64,000 nucleotides of DNA from Bacteroidetes bacterium UBA2475 (GCA_002342065.1 DDPF01000012.1:558001-622000), one strand, 5' to 3'; shown: positions 1 through 8,010, numbered from the stretch's first letter. The notes: generated by a model not told the origin, from the letters alone. Translations and numbers: made by a program.

Positions 1-731
1 GAATTGAATCCATCGATGACCACAAAGTTTATCTTGATGATAGCACCGAAACAATAAAGATTTTCACTTACAATACTGAAAATTCAAACCGCTATCAGCA
101 GTTTACTTTTTACATCGAAAAGAAAAAACCGATTGAACATCCTATTCAAAATCAACCACAGCAAATTCAGCAAACGCAAGGCTTATCAGGTATCGAGTTA
201 GAGAATAGAATTAATCAGTCTTTAGCGCAAGAACGAGAGCGTTGGCAAAATGATTTGATGAAGCGTGATTATGAAACCTGTCAAAAGAAACTTACCGAAG
301 CAGAAGATTACATCGAAGAGTTAGAAGAAAAACTCAATGTGTACAAAAGTAAAAAACTGCATTTAGGTGATGTTAACCTTGGCGAAGTTGCCTCTATTGT
401 TTTAGAGGGAATGGTTAAAAGAAATCCGCATTGGGTAGCCAAACTTCCGGGTGGAGATGCGCTTGCCGGATTGATTGCAAAAGAAGCCATTGATACCACA
501 GCAGAAGTAGTTGAAAACGAAGTGGTGTTTAAAAAGAAAACACCTGTTGAAGAAGGAATGTCGGAAGAGATGAAAGCGCAACTTGGATTCTTAAAACAAT
601 TGGAGTCGCACTTCAATCAAGAACAACTTGATAAAATAATGCTCATCCTACAATCCTTTGTTGAAGAGCCAAAGAACATCGAAACAGTATTTGAACTATT
701 AGAAATAAAAACAGAAAATGAAAAAGTTTAG
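1..731 (+). CDS. Coiled-coil protein of a phage-like element, 5' end missing
   Basis: The reading frame is open from base 3 to the TAG at 729-731, giving at least 242 residues; the start lies left of the window. A downstream TTG/ATG at 255/258 is internal, because the upstream codons read as ordinary protein (a beta-rich start, then a Gln/Pro-rich linker around residues 40-60). Residues 65-120 are rich in Glu, Lys and Leu in heptads and predict a coiled coil (motif YIEELEEKL). A short hydrophobic Gly/Ala segment follows (LPGGDALAGLIAKEAI), then an acidic helical C-terminus. No known domain is recognised. It overlaps the next gene by 14 bases, so both probably belong to one operon. A structural or scaffold role in the element is a guess from position only. 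Confidence 0.75.
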   Translation, partial: IESIDDHKVYLDDSTETIKIFTYNTENSNRYQQFTFYIEKKKPIEHPIQNQPQQIQQTQGLSGIELENRINQSLAQERERWQNDLMKRDYETCQKKLTEAEDYIEELEEKLNVYKSKKLHLGDVNLGEVASIVLEGMVKRNPHWVAKLPGGDALAGLIAKEAIDTTAEVVENEVVFKKKTPVEEGMSEEMKAQLGFLKQLESHFNQEQLDKIMLILQSFVEEPKNIETVFELLEIKTENEKV

Positions 732-900
732 TTATGAAATAACCATTGAAGCGACTACTGAAGCAGAAGCCGATTCAAAAATGAAAGCGTTAACCACGAT
801 TGCAAAGAAGTTAAACACTAAAGAAATAGTGAAGCTTGCCGACATCGTACAAAACGATCCTGTAAAAACCGCATTAGCAAAAAAAGCATTAGGAGTTTAA
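718..900 (+). CDS. Small hypothetical protein (60 aa)
   Basis: ATG at 718 lies inside the end of the previous gene, and the stop at 898-900 is followed one base later by the next ATG, so it is translated as part of a tightly packed operon. The protein begins with a short beta-strand-like stretch (FSYEITIEATTEAEA) and continues as amphipathic helix ending in KKALGV. There is no signal peptide or membrane segment. It is not recognised. Its size and position fit a small accessory protein of a phage or mobile element. Confidence 0.6.
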   Translation: MKKFSYEITIEATTEAEADSKMKALTTIAKKLNTKEIVKLADIVQNDPVKTALAKKALGV

Positions 901-901
901 A

Positions 902-1579
902 ATGAAAAAGAATACCACCAAAGATGATTTAACCTTGAAAGAGAAACTTCTCTATTCCCTTATCGGAATTGGGATTGTGGGCGGTGGTATTTTCTTTGGG
1001 AAAAAACTTGTTTTAAAAGGAGTCGCTAATCGTGAAGAGAAGAAATCTTTTGAAGATGGTACACCTGCAACCTTCGCCAAACAAATTAAAATGGCATTTG
1101 ACAATGATGGATGGTGGGGAACAGATACCGAGAAGTTAAGAAGCACGTTAAGGGAGATCCCAAGCAAACAAGTTTTTCTCAAAGTTCAGGAGTCCTATAA
1201 AAAACTCTACAACTCAAATATGATAACCGACATGAGTGATGAGTTGCAAACAACCGAGTACAATGAGATGCTTCAAATAATTGCACAGAAGCCGGATAAA
1301 ACAGGCGGTAAGCCTTCAAGTCCAACTTTAGTGTATGATGGGTGGGCAAAGCGATTAAAAGCAGCCTTTGATAAAGAATACGGTTTTATACCGGGAACAG
1401 ATGAAGAAGCGATCAAAGCAGTTTTTAATGAAATGCCAACTCAAAAAGCATTTATCATGACCGGAGTATTCTATAAGAAACTATACGCAACCGACATGAT
1501 GACCGATTTGAAAAGTGAGTTAGAGATGTGGGAATACAACGATTACTTAAAAATAATACTATCAAAACCAAAGGGATAA
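902..1579 (+). CDS. Membrane-anchored protein with two annexin-like repeats
   Basis: 225 residues. A single membrane segment near residues 15-32 (LLYSLIGIGIVGGGIFFGKK) follows a charged N-terminus, so the bulk is probably anchored by its N-terminus. Two related units follow, about residues 57-130 and 148-222. Each carries the annexin-repeat landmarks: a GTD motif (GTDTEKL, GTDEEAI), then YKKLY, then a D...EL segment and EYN..L.II. These match the general annexin repeat pattern (G-x-GTDE, Y-x-x-x-Y/L, D-L-x-x-E-L) by eye. Annexins bind acidic phospholipids, often through calcium. Lipid binding here is inference, and the exact calcium loop GxGT is not conserved. The next gene starts on the last base of its stop (TAATG). 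Confidence 0.65.
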   Translation: MKKNTTKDDLTLKEKLLYSLIGIGIVGGGIFFGKKLVLKGVANREEKKSFEDGTPATFAKQIKMAFDNDGWWGTDTEKLRSTLREIPSKQVFLKVQESYKKLYNSNMITDMSDELQTTEYNEMLQIIAQKPDKTGGKPSSPTLVYDGWAKRLKAAFDKEYGFIPGTDEEAIKAVFNEMPTQKAFIMTGVFYKKLYATDMMTDLKSELEMWEYNDYLKIILSKPKG

Positions 1580-2193
1580 TGGAAAGCAAAACACAAAATA
1601 AAAGAAAAATAATCCTGATCGGACTGAGTGTATTAGGAACAGGTGTCGCTGGCTTCTTGGGATGGAACTACTGGAAAAAGAAGAAAGCGAATCAGGAAGA
1701 AGATACAACCTCCTTTACAGAAACTGCAAGCGTAAATACTGCGCCTGTAAAAAACGACAGCTTCCCATTAAAAAGAGGAAGCAAAGGAAACAGAGTAACA
1801 CAACTTCAAAATGCCTTAGTAAAAAAATTCGGAGCAAGCATACTTCCAAAATACGGAGTAGATGGAATGTTCGGGAAAGAGGTTGAAGCAGCATTAGTGA
1901 GGGCTAAGTTGCCGACATCAGTTAACGAATCCACCTATAACTCTTTTGTTGGTGCAAGCGGATTTGCCGGAATCATAAAACATGGAGATGAGATCGTTTC
2001 GATTGTTGAAACTGAAATCTATAAATCAAAAGGCAACTTTAAATTAAAAGTACCAAAGCACATTGTGCTTGGCGAGAAGGAGTTTACACATCAAGGTTGG
2101 ATTTACTTTATTCCTAAGAATAGCACAGAGCTTTTCAGGGTTAAAAAAGAACAAGTACAATCCTTTAAAGAATTTAAAAATGAAAAATCTTAG
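1579..2193 (+). CDS. Membrane-anchored peptidoglycan-binding protein
   Basis: The ATG at 1579 overlaps the previous stop as TAATG and is preferred over an in-frame codon at 1528, giving 204 residues. A membrane helix at about residues 11-31 (ILIGLSVLGTGVAGFLGWNY) is followed by lysines. Residues about 60-105 resemble a PG_binding_1 domain: LKRGSKGNRVTQLQNAL, then YGVDGMFGKEVEAAL, the usual order of the three-helix peptidoglycan-binding fold. The C-terminal third has no recognised domain. With the amidase next door it would place a wall-binding module on a membrane, either host inner membrane or a virion membrane. No catalytic domain is visible. Confidence 0.7.
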   Translation: MESKTQNKRKIILIGLSVLGTGVAGFLGWNYWKKKKANQEEDTTSFTETASVNTAPVKNDSFPLKRGSKGNRVTQLQNALVKKFGASILPKYGVDGMFGKEVEAALVRAKLPTSVNESTYNSFVGASGFAGIIKHGDEIVSIVETEIYKSKGNFKLKVPKHIVLGEKEFTHQGWIYFIPKNSTELFRVKKEQVQSFKEFKNEKS

Positions 2194-2626
2194 AAACATT
2201 AAATATATCGTGGTGCATTGTACCGCAACGCCACCAACAACTACAGTTGAATCTATTAAACGCTATTGGAAAGAGCAGCGTGGTTGGGGTGACACACCGG
2301 GCTACCATTACTTGATCCAACGACAAGGGAATTTAATTCAGTTGTTAGATGAAAGTAAAAACAGTTATGGCGTATATGCTCACAATTCAAATTGCATTAG
2401 CCTTGCTTACATCGGTGGAATTGATAAAGATGGTAAACCACAAGACAACAGAACAGATGCACAAAAGCATTCCATGTTTGATTTGATTGTTTCTCTAACT
2501 GAGAAATATCCAAATGCACAAGTGTTGGGACATCGTGATTTTGCAGGAGTGAAAAAAGCCTGTCCTTGTTTCGATGTGAAGAAGTGGTTAAGTGAGTATG
2601 AACCCGATTTAGGAAACGCTGCATAA
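2180..2626 (+). CDS. N-acetylmuramoyl-L-alanine amidase (Amidase_2 type endolysin)
   Basis: The start ATG at 2180 overlaps the end of the upstream gene and gives 148 residues; a longer frame from 2063 would overlap too far. The enzyme should cleave the amide bond between N-acetylmuramic acid and L-alanine in peptidoglycan. Landmarks of the T7-lysozyme/PGRP fold are present: YIVVHCTAT with the first zinc histidine, GYHYLI with the active-site tyrosine region, and GHRDF plus CPCFD near the C-terminus supplying the second histidine and the cysteine ligand. There is no signal peptide, so export would need the holin-like product nearby. Length fits a single-domain phage amidase. Confidence 0.9.
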   Translation: MKNLRNIKYIVVHCTATPPTTTVESIKRYWKEQRGWGDTPGYHYLIQRQGNLIQLLDESKNSYGVYAHNSNCISLAYIGGIDKDGKPQDNRTDAQKHSMFDLIVSLTEKYPNAQVLGHRDFAGVKKACPCFDVKKWLSEYEPDLGNAA

Positions 2627-3309
2627 TGTTGCTATCGAAGATCAAAGGAATTCTACGAAGCAAAGGATATGAACTCTACACAAAACCGAATCAATTAAAC
2701 ATAGTTGGGATTAGATCACCGAATACAATCCCTAATCGTTTCGATGATGAGATTCATGTCTTTTACAAAGTAGCTCCATTAAAATGGCATTACCATGTTT
2801 ACAAGGTAACAACCGATCCGGGTACATTTTGGTTGCGTAATCCAATGCAACCTCAAGGTACAGCCATCTTAGCTCAAGGGCAATACAAAGGTGCTTATAG
2901 AATCGGAATGCATCAAGGGAAGTACAAAGCATTGGTTCAATCAAAACCAATTACTGTAATACGAGATTACGACAGAGATGCAAAACTTGATTTTAAAAAT
3001 GGCACAAAGAGCAAAGGGATGTATGGGATTAATATCCACCGTGCAAGTTTGTATGGAATCACAAAGCAAGTAGATAAATACTCTGCCGGATGTCAAGTGT
3101 TTTCAAACATCAATGAGTTCAAGGAATTCTTGAGTTTGTGTGAAAAGCACATGAGTTTATACGGTAACAGTTTTACATATACGCTGATTGATTTTAGAGC
3201 GGTAAAGCGACAAACCTTTAAGCGTTGGGCAATCGGAACGGTAACAGTAGCATTAGGTTTAACAGCCTTGTGGGGAATTCTAAAAAGGAAAAAGAAAAAA
3301 CAAAAATGA
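2626..3309 (+). CDS. YkuD-like (L,D-transpeptidase fold) protein with C-terminal membrane anchor
   Basis: 227 residues; ATG overlaps the amidase stop (TAATG). Residues about 125-165 contain GINIHRA, a spacer, then SAGCQVF, which matches the H-x(n)-S-x-G-C pattern of the YkuD catalytic site (histidine and cysteine nucleophile) of L,D-transpeptidases. The family cross-links or cuts peptidoglycan stem peptides. The C-terminus has a membrane helix (WAIGTVTVALGLTALWGIL) followed by a basic tail KRKKKKQK. Most L,D-transpeptidases have an N-terminal signal instead, so this tail anchor is odd. Second wall-active gene beside the amidase. The fold assignment rests on the motif alone; a relative with a different activity is possible. 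Confidence 0.6.
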   Translation: MLLSKIKGILRSKGYELYTKPNQLNIVGIRSPNTIPNRFDDEIHVFYKVAPLKWHYHVYKVTTDPGTFWLRNPMQPQGTAILAQGQYKGAYRIGMHQGKYKALVQSKPITVIRDYDRDAKLDFKNGTKSKGMYGINIHRASLYGITKQVDKYSAGCQVFSNINEFKEFLSLCEKHMSLYGNSFTYTLIDFRAVKRQTFKRWAIGTVTVALGLTALWGILKRKKKKQK

Positions 3310-3530
3310 AAAATCGATTCATAACAGCTTTAGCACAATTGCTAAAAGACAAAAATGGTAATACCAGTCTGCGTGAAGTAGTCACAGTCTTGTTTGTGAT
3401 TGTGTTGCTCGTGAGTTGGATTGCAGATCAGTTCTTTGAATTACAAATGCCCGAACACATGTTTTATGGTTTTATAACCCTTGTGGGAGCAGGTTGCTTC
3501 GGGTACTCGATTGAAAAGAAACAAGTGTAA
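3306..3530 (+). CDS. Small two-helix membrane protein, holin-like
   Basis: ATG at 3306 overlaps the previous stop (ATGA), giving 74 residues. Two hydrophobic segments are visible: VVTVLFVIVLLVSWIADQFF and MFYGFITLVGAGCFGYSI, with a charged N-terminus and a KKQV tail. Size, topology and position just after two wall hydrolases fit a holin that releases endolysin, but there is no sequence family that I recognise. It could equally be a small virion membrane protein. Confidence 0.6.
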   Translation: MKNRFITALAQLLKDKNGNTSLREVVTVLFVIVLLVSWIADQFFELQMPEHMFYGFITLVGAGCFGYSIEKKQV

Positions 3531-3549
3531 AATTTAAAAACTAATAAAT

Positions 3550-4155
3550 ATGAAACAGTTATTTTCTGCCTTTATCATAGGCATCATAGTTTGTTTCATC
3601 GCTGTAAAAAGTTGCGATGACAAACCAAAACAGGTAAATGTAAAAGAAATCAAAAAGGAGATTAAAACCTCCGGCAACTTAGCAGAAACAATTCAGCAAG
3701 ACTATCAGAAAGCGAAACAAGCGTTCTCCAAAGTAGCCGATTCTTTAAAAACTGAAAACCAAAAGCTAAATGTAAAACTGCAAGTAACAAGGGCGTTATT
3801 GAAGAAGCAGCAAACATTAGTTGTAAGCAACATTCCTTGTGATACATTACGAAAGGAAGTTATAGTGCTGAACGATTTATGTAATGCTCAAGATAGTTTA
3901 TGCAGCGTTTCCATTAGTTCACTCAATCAAGCGGTTGCAGTCAGGGATTCACAAATTGTAATGTGCGACAGGAGTTATCAATCCATGTTTGACATACAAA
4001 AAGAAAATCAGCAAAGACAAATGCAATTAGCTGAAGAGTTGAATACAGCTTACAAGCAAAACAGAAAGAAGCGTTTTGAAAACAAAATGCTCACCTATGG
4101 GCTAATGATAATGTCGGGAATAACTACAACACTATTTATTAAATCACAGCAATAA
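3550..4155 (+). CDS. Membrane-anchored coiled-coil protein, spanin-like
   Basis: 201 residues. Residues 1-20 form a membrane helix (LFSAFIIGIIVCFIAVKSC), followed by about 150 residues of helix with heptads (AKQAFSKVADSLKTENQKL) and several cysteines, and a second short hydrophobic stretch near the C-terminus (YGLMIMSGITTTLFI). An N-terminal anchor plus long periplasmic coiled coil is the plan of an i-spanin (Rz) in phages of Gram-negative hosts. The second C-terminal helix is not usual for Rz, so a virion membrane protein is an alternative. Its stop overlaps the next start (TAATG). Confidence 0.5.
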   Translation: MKQLFSAFIIGIIVCFIAVKSCDDKPKQVNVKEIKKEIKTSGNLAETIQQDYQKAKQAFSKVADSLKTENQKLNVKLQVTRALLKKQQTLVVSNIPCDTLRKEVIVLNDLCNAQDSLCSVSISSLNQAVAVRDSQIVMCDRSYQSMFDIQKENQQRQMQLAEELNTAYKQNRKKRFENKMLTYGLMIMSGITTTLFIKSQQ

Positions 4156-4331
4156 TGATAAAAGAGAAAACTATCGTTTCAACCACCACACTTGCAGCCT
4201 CTCTACTGATGTACTTCTATGCGAGAACCGCACAAAAAGACGCAGTTCCCTATGTGATGATTGGTGGTTTTATGGGGGCGGTTATCGGAGAGAGCATTGT
4301 TGAATATATAAACAAAAATAAAAAAGACTAA
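4155..4331 (+). CDS. Very small membrane protein (58 aa)
   Basis: ATG at 4155 overlaps the preceding TAA as TAATG and the frame ends with TAA at 4329-4331, two bases before the next ATG. The 58 residues form two hydrophobic segments (TTTLAASLLMYFYA and VMIGGFMGAVIGESIV) around a short charged loop and end in NKNKKD. Coupling to both neighbours supports real translation. Function is unknown; a holin partner or a small virion membrane protein is possible. Confidence 0.65.
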   Translation: MIKEKTIVSTTTLAASLLMYFYARTAQKDAVPYVMIGGFMGAVIGESIVEYINKNKKD

Positions 4332-4333
4332 GT

Positions 4334-4891
4334 ATGGCAACTATTATTGAAAATAACGGAGGTAGTATTAAGATTACCGAGAATGGTTCATCACGTTTTG
4401 TTCTGAAGTATCAAGTTCGTGAAGTGGAAATCGTAAGAGATACCATTATCAAAATTGATATCGGACAAGGTGCGCTAAACAACATCTATGTTGATCAGGC
4501 AGATGTTACTGCTCCTGTAACTGCAACAGTTGAAGAGTTAAGAGATCAAATCATTGGAATGTTACAAACCAATGTAACAGGAACTGCAACAGAAGCGAAA
4601 CAAACTGAAGAGATTAATGAGATTAAAAATCTTCAGGCTGTGGTTGGGAACTTGCAAGCGAAAGTAAATTCATTGGATGACAAAACATTTTTCCAACCTA
4701 AGTTGGTAGATGAGAGTAATCCGAATGCAGTTTATAACGGATTTGCAGTACCGGGTACGGCTATTGATGCGCCTGTTTGGGCAATTCAGAAAGTAACCAA
4801 AACGAATGGTGTTTATTCCTACCAATGGGCAGGAGGAAACAGAAACTTCGACAAAATTTGGAACAACAGAAAAGCATTAATCTATAGCTAA
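4334..4891 (+). CDS. Putative virion protein of the phage-like element
   Basis: 185 residues. The N-terminal 70 are beta-rich (YQVREVEIVRDTIIKIDIG), the middle (about 75-118) is a likely coiled coil (EEINEIKNLQAVVGNLQAKV), and the C-terminus ends in a Trp/Tyr-rich segment (VWAIQKVTKTNGVYSYQW ... FDKIWNNRKALIY). A C-terminal W.I.K ... W..G ... W..R..L.Y pattern is, from memory, common in virion proteins of Bacteroidota phages; I cannot name the family. Last gene before a strong terminator, so it closes the first operon of the element. Confidence 0.55.
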   Translation: MATIIENNGGSIKITENGSSRFVLKYQVREVEIVRDTIIKIDIGQGALNNIYVDQADVTAPVTATVEELRDQIIGMLQTNVTGTATEAKQTEEINEIKNLQAVVGNLQAKVNSLDDKTFFQPKLVDESNPNAVYNGFAVPGTAIDAPVWAIQKVTKTNGVYSYQWAGGNRNFDKIWNNRKALIYS

Positions 4892-4895
4892 AATC

Positions 4896-4926
4896 AAAGA
4901 GCCTCTTTCGGGAGGCTCTTTATTCT
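4896..4926 (+). terminator. Rho-independent terminator after the first phage-like operon
   Basis: A perfect 10-bp stem (AAAGAGCCTC at 4896-4905 with GAGGCTCTTT at 4912-4921) closes a 6-base loop and is followed by a T-rich stretch. It lies 4 bases after the 185-residue gene and 13 bases before the methylase gene. Confidence 0.85.
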
Positions 4927-4933
4927 TTTTAAA

Positions 4934-5806
4934 ATGAAAACACCAATAACATACTACGGAGGGAAACAAACCCTATTAAAATACCTACTCCCTTTGATTC
5001 CGCAGCACAGATTGTACTGCGAACCGTTCTTTGGTGGTGGTGCAGTATTTTTTGCTAAACCGAAATCGGAAGTAGAAGTAATTAATGATATCAATAATGA
5101 AGTCATTAATTTTTTCAAAGTAATAAAAACGAAGTTCCCTGAACTTCAAAAAGAAATTCAATCAACCTTACACAGTCGTGAACTTTATAAAAGAGCGATG
5201 GAGATTTATAATAACCCCACAAAGTATTCAGATGTGAAACGTGCATGGGCGTTATGGACAGCAACCAACCAAGGATTCGCAGGAATGATTGGTTCTTGGG
5301 GGTTTGGAAAGGATGATTCAAAAGAGGCTGCTCTTGCAAACAAAAGAGATGCCTTTACAAAAGAGTATGAACAACGACTTACAAAAGTGCAAGTCGAAAA
5401 TAATAGTGCAATCAAAGTAATAAACAGATGCGATGACAAAGAAACATTTATCTATGCAGACCCTCCGTACATTGGTTCGGATCAAGGTCATTATAAAGGT
5501 TATTCGGAAGACGATTACCGAGAACTTCTCAATGCGCTTTCCAAGGTAAAAGGAAAGTTTTTGTTGAGTTCTTATCCTTCAAAAATACTAACCACTTACA
5601 TCAATAAGTACAAGTGGAAAGTTCAAAAGGTTACTAAAAGCGTTGCAGTAACAAAACACACCGATAAAGTAAAAACGGAAATGATCGTTATGAATTACGA
5701 TCCTGCAAAAGCAAAATCTTTTATACACACCTTGAGTCTGAAGGAAAAAAAGGACTTGCAAAGTTTAACGAAACAATTAACGCAATTAAAATTTAAAGCA
5801 AAATGA
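4934..5806 (+). CDS. DNA adenine methylase, Dam type (D12 class)
   Basis: 290 residues. It should transfer a methyl group from S-adenosylmethionine to N6 of adenine. The class alpha order is visible: N-terminal YYGGKQTLLKYLLPLIP and CEPFFGGGAVFF (SAM-binding motif I) and the catalytic motif IV ADPPYIGSD at about residue 175. These are the hallmarks of the MethyltransfD12 family (Dam, phage T4 Dam). No restriction partner is adjacent, so a solitary phage-borne methylase protecting DNA or steering regulation fits better than an R-M system. Its stop overlaps the ATPase ATG by 4 bases. Confidence 0.92.
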   Translation: MKTPITYYGGKQTLLKYLLPLIPQHRLYCEPFFGGGAVFFAKPKSEVEVINDINNEVINFFKVIKTKFPELQKEIQSTLHSRELYKRAMEIYNNPTKYSDVKRAWALWTATNQGFAGMIGSWGFGKDDSKEAALANKRDAFTKEYEQRLTKVQVENNSAIKVINRCDDKETFIYADPPYIGSDQGHYKGYSEDDYRELLNALSKVKGKFLLSSYPSKILTTYINKYKWKVQKVTKSVAVTKHTDKVKTEMIVMNYDPAKAKSFIHTLSLKEKKDLQSLTKQLTQLKFKAK

Positions 5807-7965
5807 GAATAACAACCAAGAATTATTTTAAAGCCATTAGTGAAGTTGGTTTTGAGAATCTGCCGGAGGTGCTTAAAAAATCTCACTTGGTGATTGAAGA
5901 GAAAACTAACAAAGGCAGCGATTGGGGCATTTATGAAAATGATGCCGAAGCAAAAAAAGTATTTGATTTAGCGTTTGATAAACTTGAGGAATTTATCGAC
6001 CGCAAAGAAGATCTTTCAGGCTTAGATGGCAACCCAATCATTGAAAGGGCAAAGAAGGATGCCGCAGGATACAAGGATTTGCCACTCGATAAATTAAAAA
6101 TGATTTATCGCTTGGAACTTGATGCTGAATTGGAAGATGGATTAACTCCTGAAATTAAAATTAGAAAGGCTGCTTTGGAAAAAGCTATTGCTGCAAAAGA
6201 GGGAAAAGGCAATGGTGTATCCGGTAGCTCAAAAAACAAATTCGCAGGTATTAGTAATGAAATAAAATTCATTCACATGTATCTGAATTTCCATGACAAG
6301 GTTCTTTATAAAAACACCATCGGTTTGTTTATAGATGATCTTCAAAAAGCAATCACAGAAAAGAAGATTACAAAAAAGTCGCCTGTTGCAAAGGAAATCA
6401 TGGAGATGCAGGAGTCTGCATTGAAAGCATTTAATTCCATGCGGAACGCAAAGCATATTATGTTGCGTCCCGAAGTAATTAAGAAGCTAAAAGGTATCAT
6501 TGAAAAGTATGAGAATGCTTACGATGATATTGACGAGTCTTATGCAAAAGAAAAAAAGCAAAAGAAGTACTTAAACGGATTGGGGAATGTTCTGGTGAAC
6601 ATCATGCCGAGTAAGGAATTCACAAATCTTCATTTTAATACAATTGGGTTCAAAGGAAAATGGCTTGACTTTATTGGCGATCCTGCTCCGGGTTTTACTG
6701 CGATGGTATTTGGAATGCCTAAGATGGGTAAGAGTTATTTGTGCATTGATTTTGCCGGCTATTTAGCGAGAAATCATGGCAAGGTGCTATACGTTGCCAA
6801 AGAAGAGAAGCTTGATGCTACGTTGCAGAAAAAACTAAAAGATAAAGATGTTGCTCATGAAAATTTATTTGTATCAGATGCACTACCTATAGATCTATCT
6901 ACTTACGACTTTATTTTTCTTGACTCTGTAAACAAACTTGGTCTTACAGCCAAAGACCTGGAAAAATTGAAAGCGCAAAACAAAGGAAAATCTTTTGTCT
7001 TTATTTTTCAGGCAACAAAAGGTGGTCAGTTCAAAGGAAACAATGAGTTTCAACATGATGTTGATGTTGTAATTGAAATACCAGAAAAAGGTATTGCATC
7101 TCAATACGGTCGTTTTAATCAGGGTGGAAAGATGGGAGTATTCGATGATGCGTCCATTGGAGATATGGAAGAGTTAAATGGTGTCAGAAAAAGCGGAAAG
7201 AACTTGGAAGTTCCAAAGAAAGTATCGAACGTAGACACTATGAAAAAGAAAGCAACTACAATCGAGGACTGGACTGAGCCGGAACACTTAAACAAAAGTG
7301 ACCATGCAGTCCTAAAAGAAATTAATCGCCTTTATAAAGCAAAGAAATATAAAGAAGCGATGAGCCGTGCAATGGAAACTGACACTATTGTTAGGGAGGA
7401 AATCCCCGGAGACATTTGGAAAAAGATGGGTGGTCAGTTAACTAAAACCGGAGAAGAAAGACTAAAAGCAAAACACGGCAAAGCTTCTCCTGAAACAGTT
7501 AAAGCAGAAAAGTCTAAACAAACAATCGTTTTTAATTCTACAATCCGTGCTTTAAAAGGAGTTATTGAGCGTGAGTGGGATCTTGAATTAACGGATGGCG
7601 AGTACATTGAAATTTTGGACATCGCTCAAGAACAAAGCGTAAATTTTTACGATGTTGTAACTGAAATGCATCCGAACCTTACTGCGTTTATGACGCAGAT
7701 GGGGATGGCTTTAAAAGTGTGGGATAAAACTGCTGAGAAATCAAAAGGAAAGTTTGATGCTAGCTATTATGCAAATAGAAAGGATGACGACAATCCTGCG
7801 TTTATCTTTAGTTTAACAAGTAGTAAACTGCTTGCCGAAGCAATTGAAGGTGACTTTGATTTAATTTACTTGGTGCGCAGGGAATTGGCAAACAGAGGGC
7901 AAAATAGCCAAGGGAAATGGGTTGGTTTTGATGAAGCAGCCAAAATACATAGGATTGAAAAATAA
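5803..7965 (+). CDS. Large P-loop ATPase of a phage or mobile element (RecA/RadA-like core, possible polyvalent protein)
   Basis: 720 residues. The central domain (about 290-430) has Walker A GMPKMGKS near residue 305, Walker B FIFLDS near 370 and a following segment FIFQATKGGQFKGNNEFQHD that resembles the RadA/DnaB branch of RecA-like ATPases. The N-terminal 290 residues are Lys/Glu-rich helix with no domain I recognise. The C-terminal region ends in VRRELANRGQNSQGKWVGF, a motif I associate from memory with multi-domain polyvalent proteins of Bacteroidota phages and plasmids. Likely role is DNA processing, replication or packaging, but which one cannot be told. It overlaps the methylase gene and is the last gene of the element before a terminator. 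Confidence 0.65.
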   Translation: MRITTKNYFKAISEVGFENLPEVLKKSHLVIEEKTNKGSDWGIYENDAEAKKVFDLAFDKLEEFIDRKEDLSGLDGNPIIERAKKDAAGYKDLPLDKLKMIYRLELDAELEDGLTPEIKIRKAALEKAIAAKEGKGNGVSGSSKNKFAGISNEIKFIHMYLNFHDKVLYKNTIGLFIDDLQKAITEKKITKKSPVAKEIMEMQESALKAFNSMRNAKHIMLRPEVIKKLKGIIEKYENAYDDIDESYAKEKKQKKYLNGLGNVLVNIMPSKEFTNLHFNTIGFKGKWLDFIGDPAPGFTAMVFGMPKMGKSYLCIDFAGYLARNHGKVLYVAKEEKLDATLQKKLKDKDVAHENLFVSDALPIDLSTYDFIFLDSVNKLGLTAKDLEKLKAQNKGKSFVFIFQATKGGQFKGNNEFQHDVDVVIEIPEKGIASQYGRFNQGGKMGVFDDASIGDMEELNGVRKSGKNLEVPKKVSNVDTMKKKATTIEDWTEPEHLNKSDHAVLKEINRLYKAKKYKEAMSRAMETDTIVREEIPGDIWKKMGGQLTKTGEERLKAKHGKASPETVKAEKSKQTIVFNSTIRALKGVIEREWDLELTDGEYIEILDIAQEQSVNFYDVVTEMHPNLTAFMTQMGMALKVWDKTAEKSKGKFDASYYANRKDDDNPAFIFSLTSSKLLAEAIEGDFDLIYLVRRELANRGQNSQGKWVGFDEAAKIHRIEK

Positions 7966-7987
7966 GGCAGGAAAAAGGCAAAAAATT

Positions 7988-8010
7988 AAGGGCGAATTTC
8001 GCCCTTTTTT
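7988..8010 (+). terminator. Rho-independent terminator after the ATPase gene
   Basis: The palindrome AAGGGCGAA/TTCGCCCTT (7988-7996 with 7998-8006) is followed by a T run to 8010. It lies 22 bases past the ATPase stop. Confidence 0.8.

Noticed and set aside
4334..4891. Target protein of a diversity-generating retroelement
   Set aside because: No reverse transcriptase and no template repeat with A-biased differences is present.
1..7965. Firm assignment to a named tailless phage group such as FLiP-like viruses
   Set aside because: No capsid or packaging gene is visible in the window; only gene style and content suggest it.
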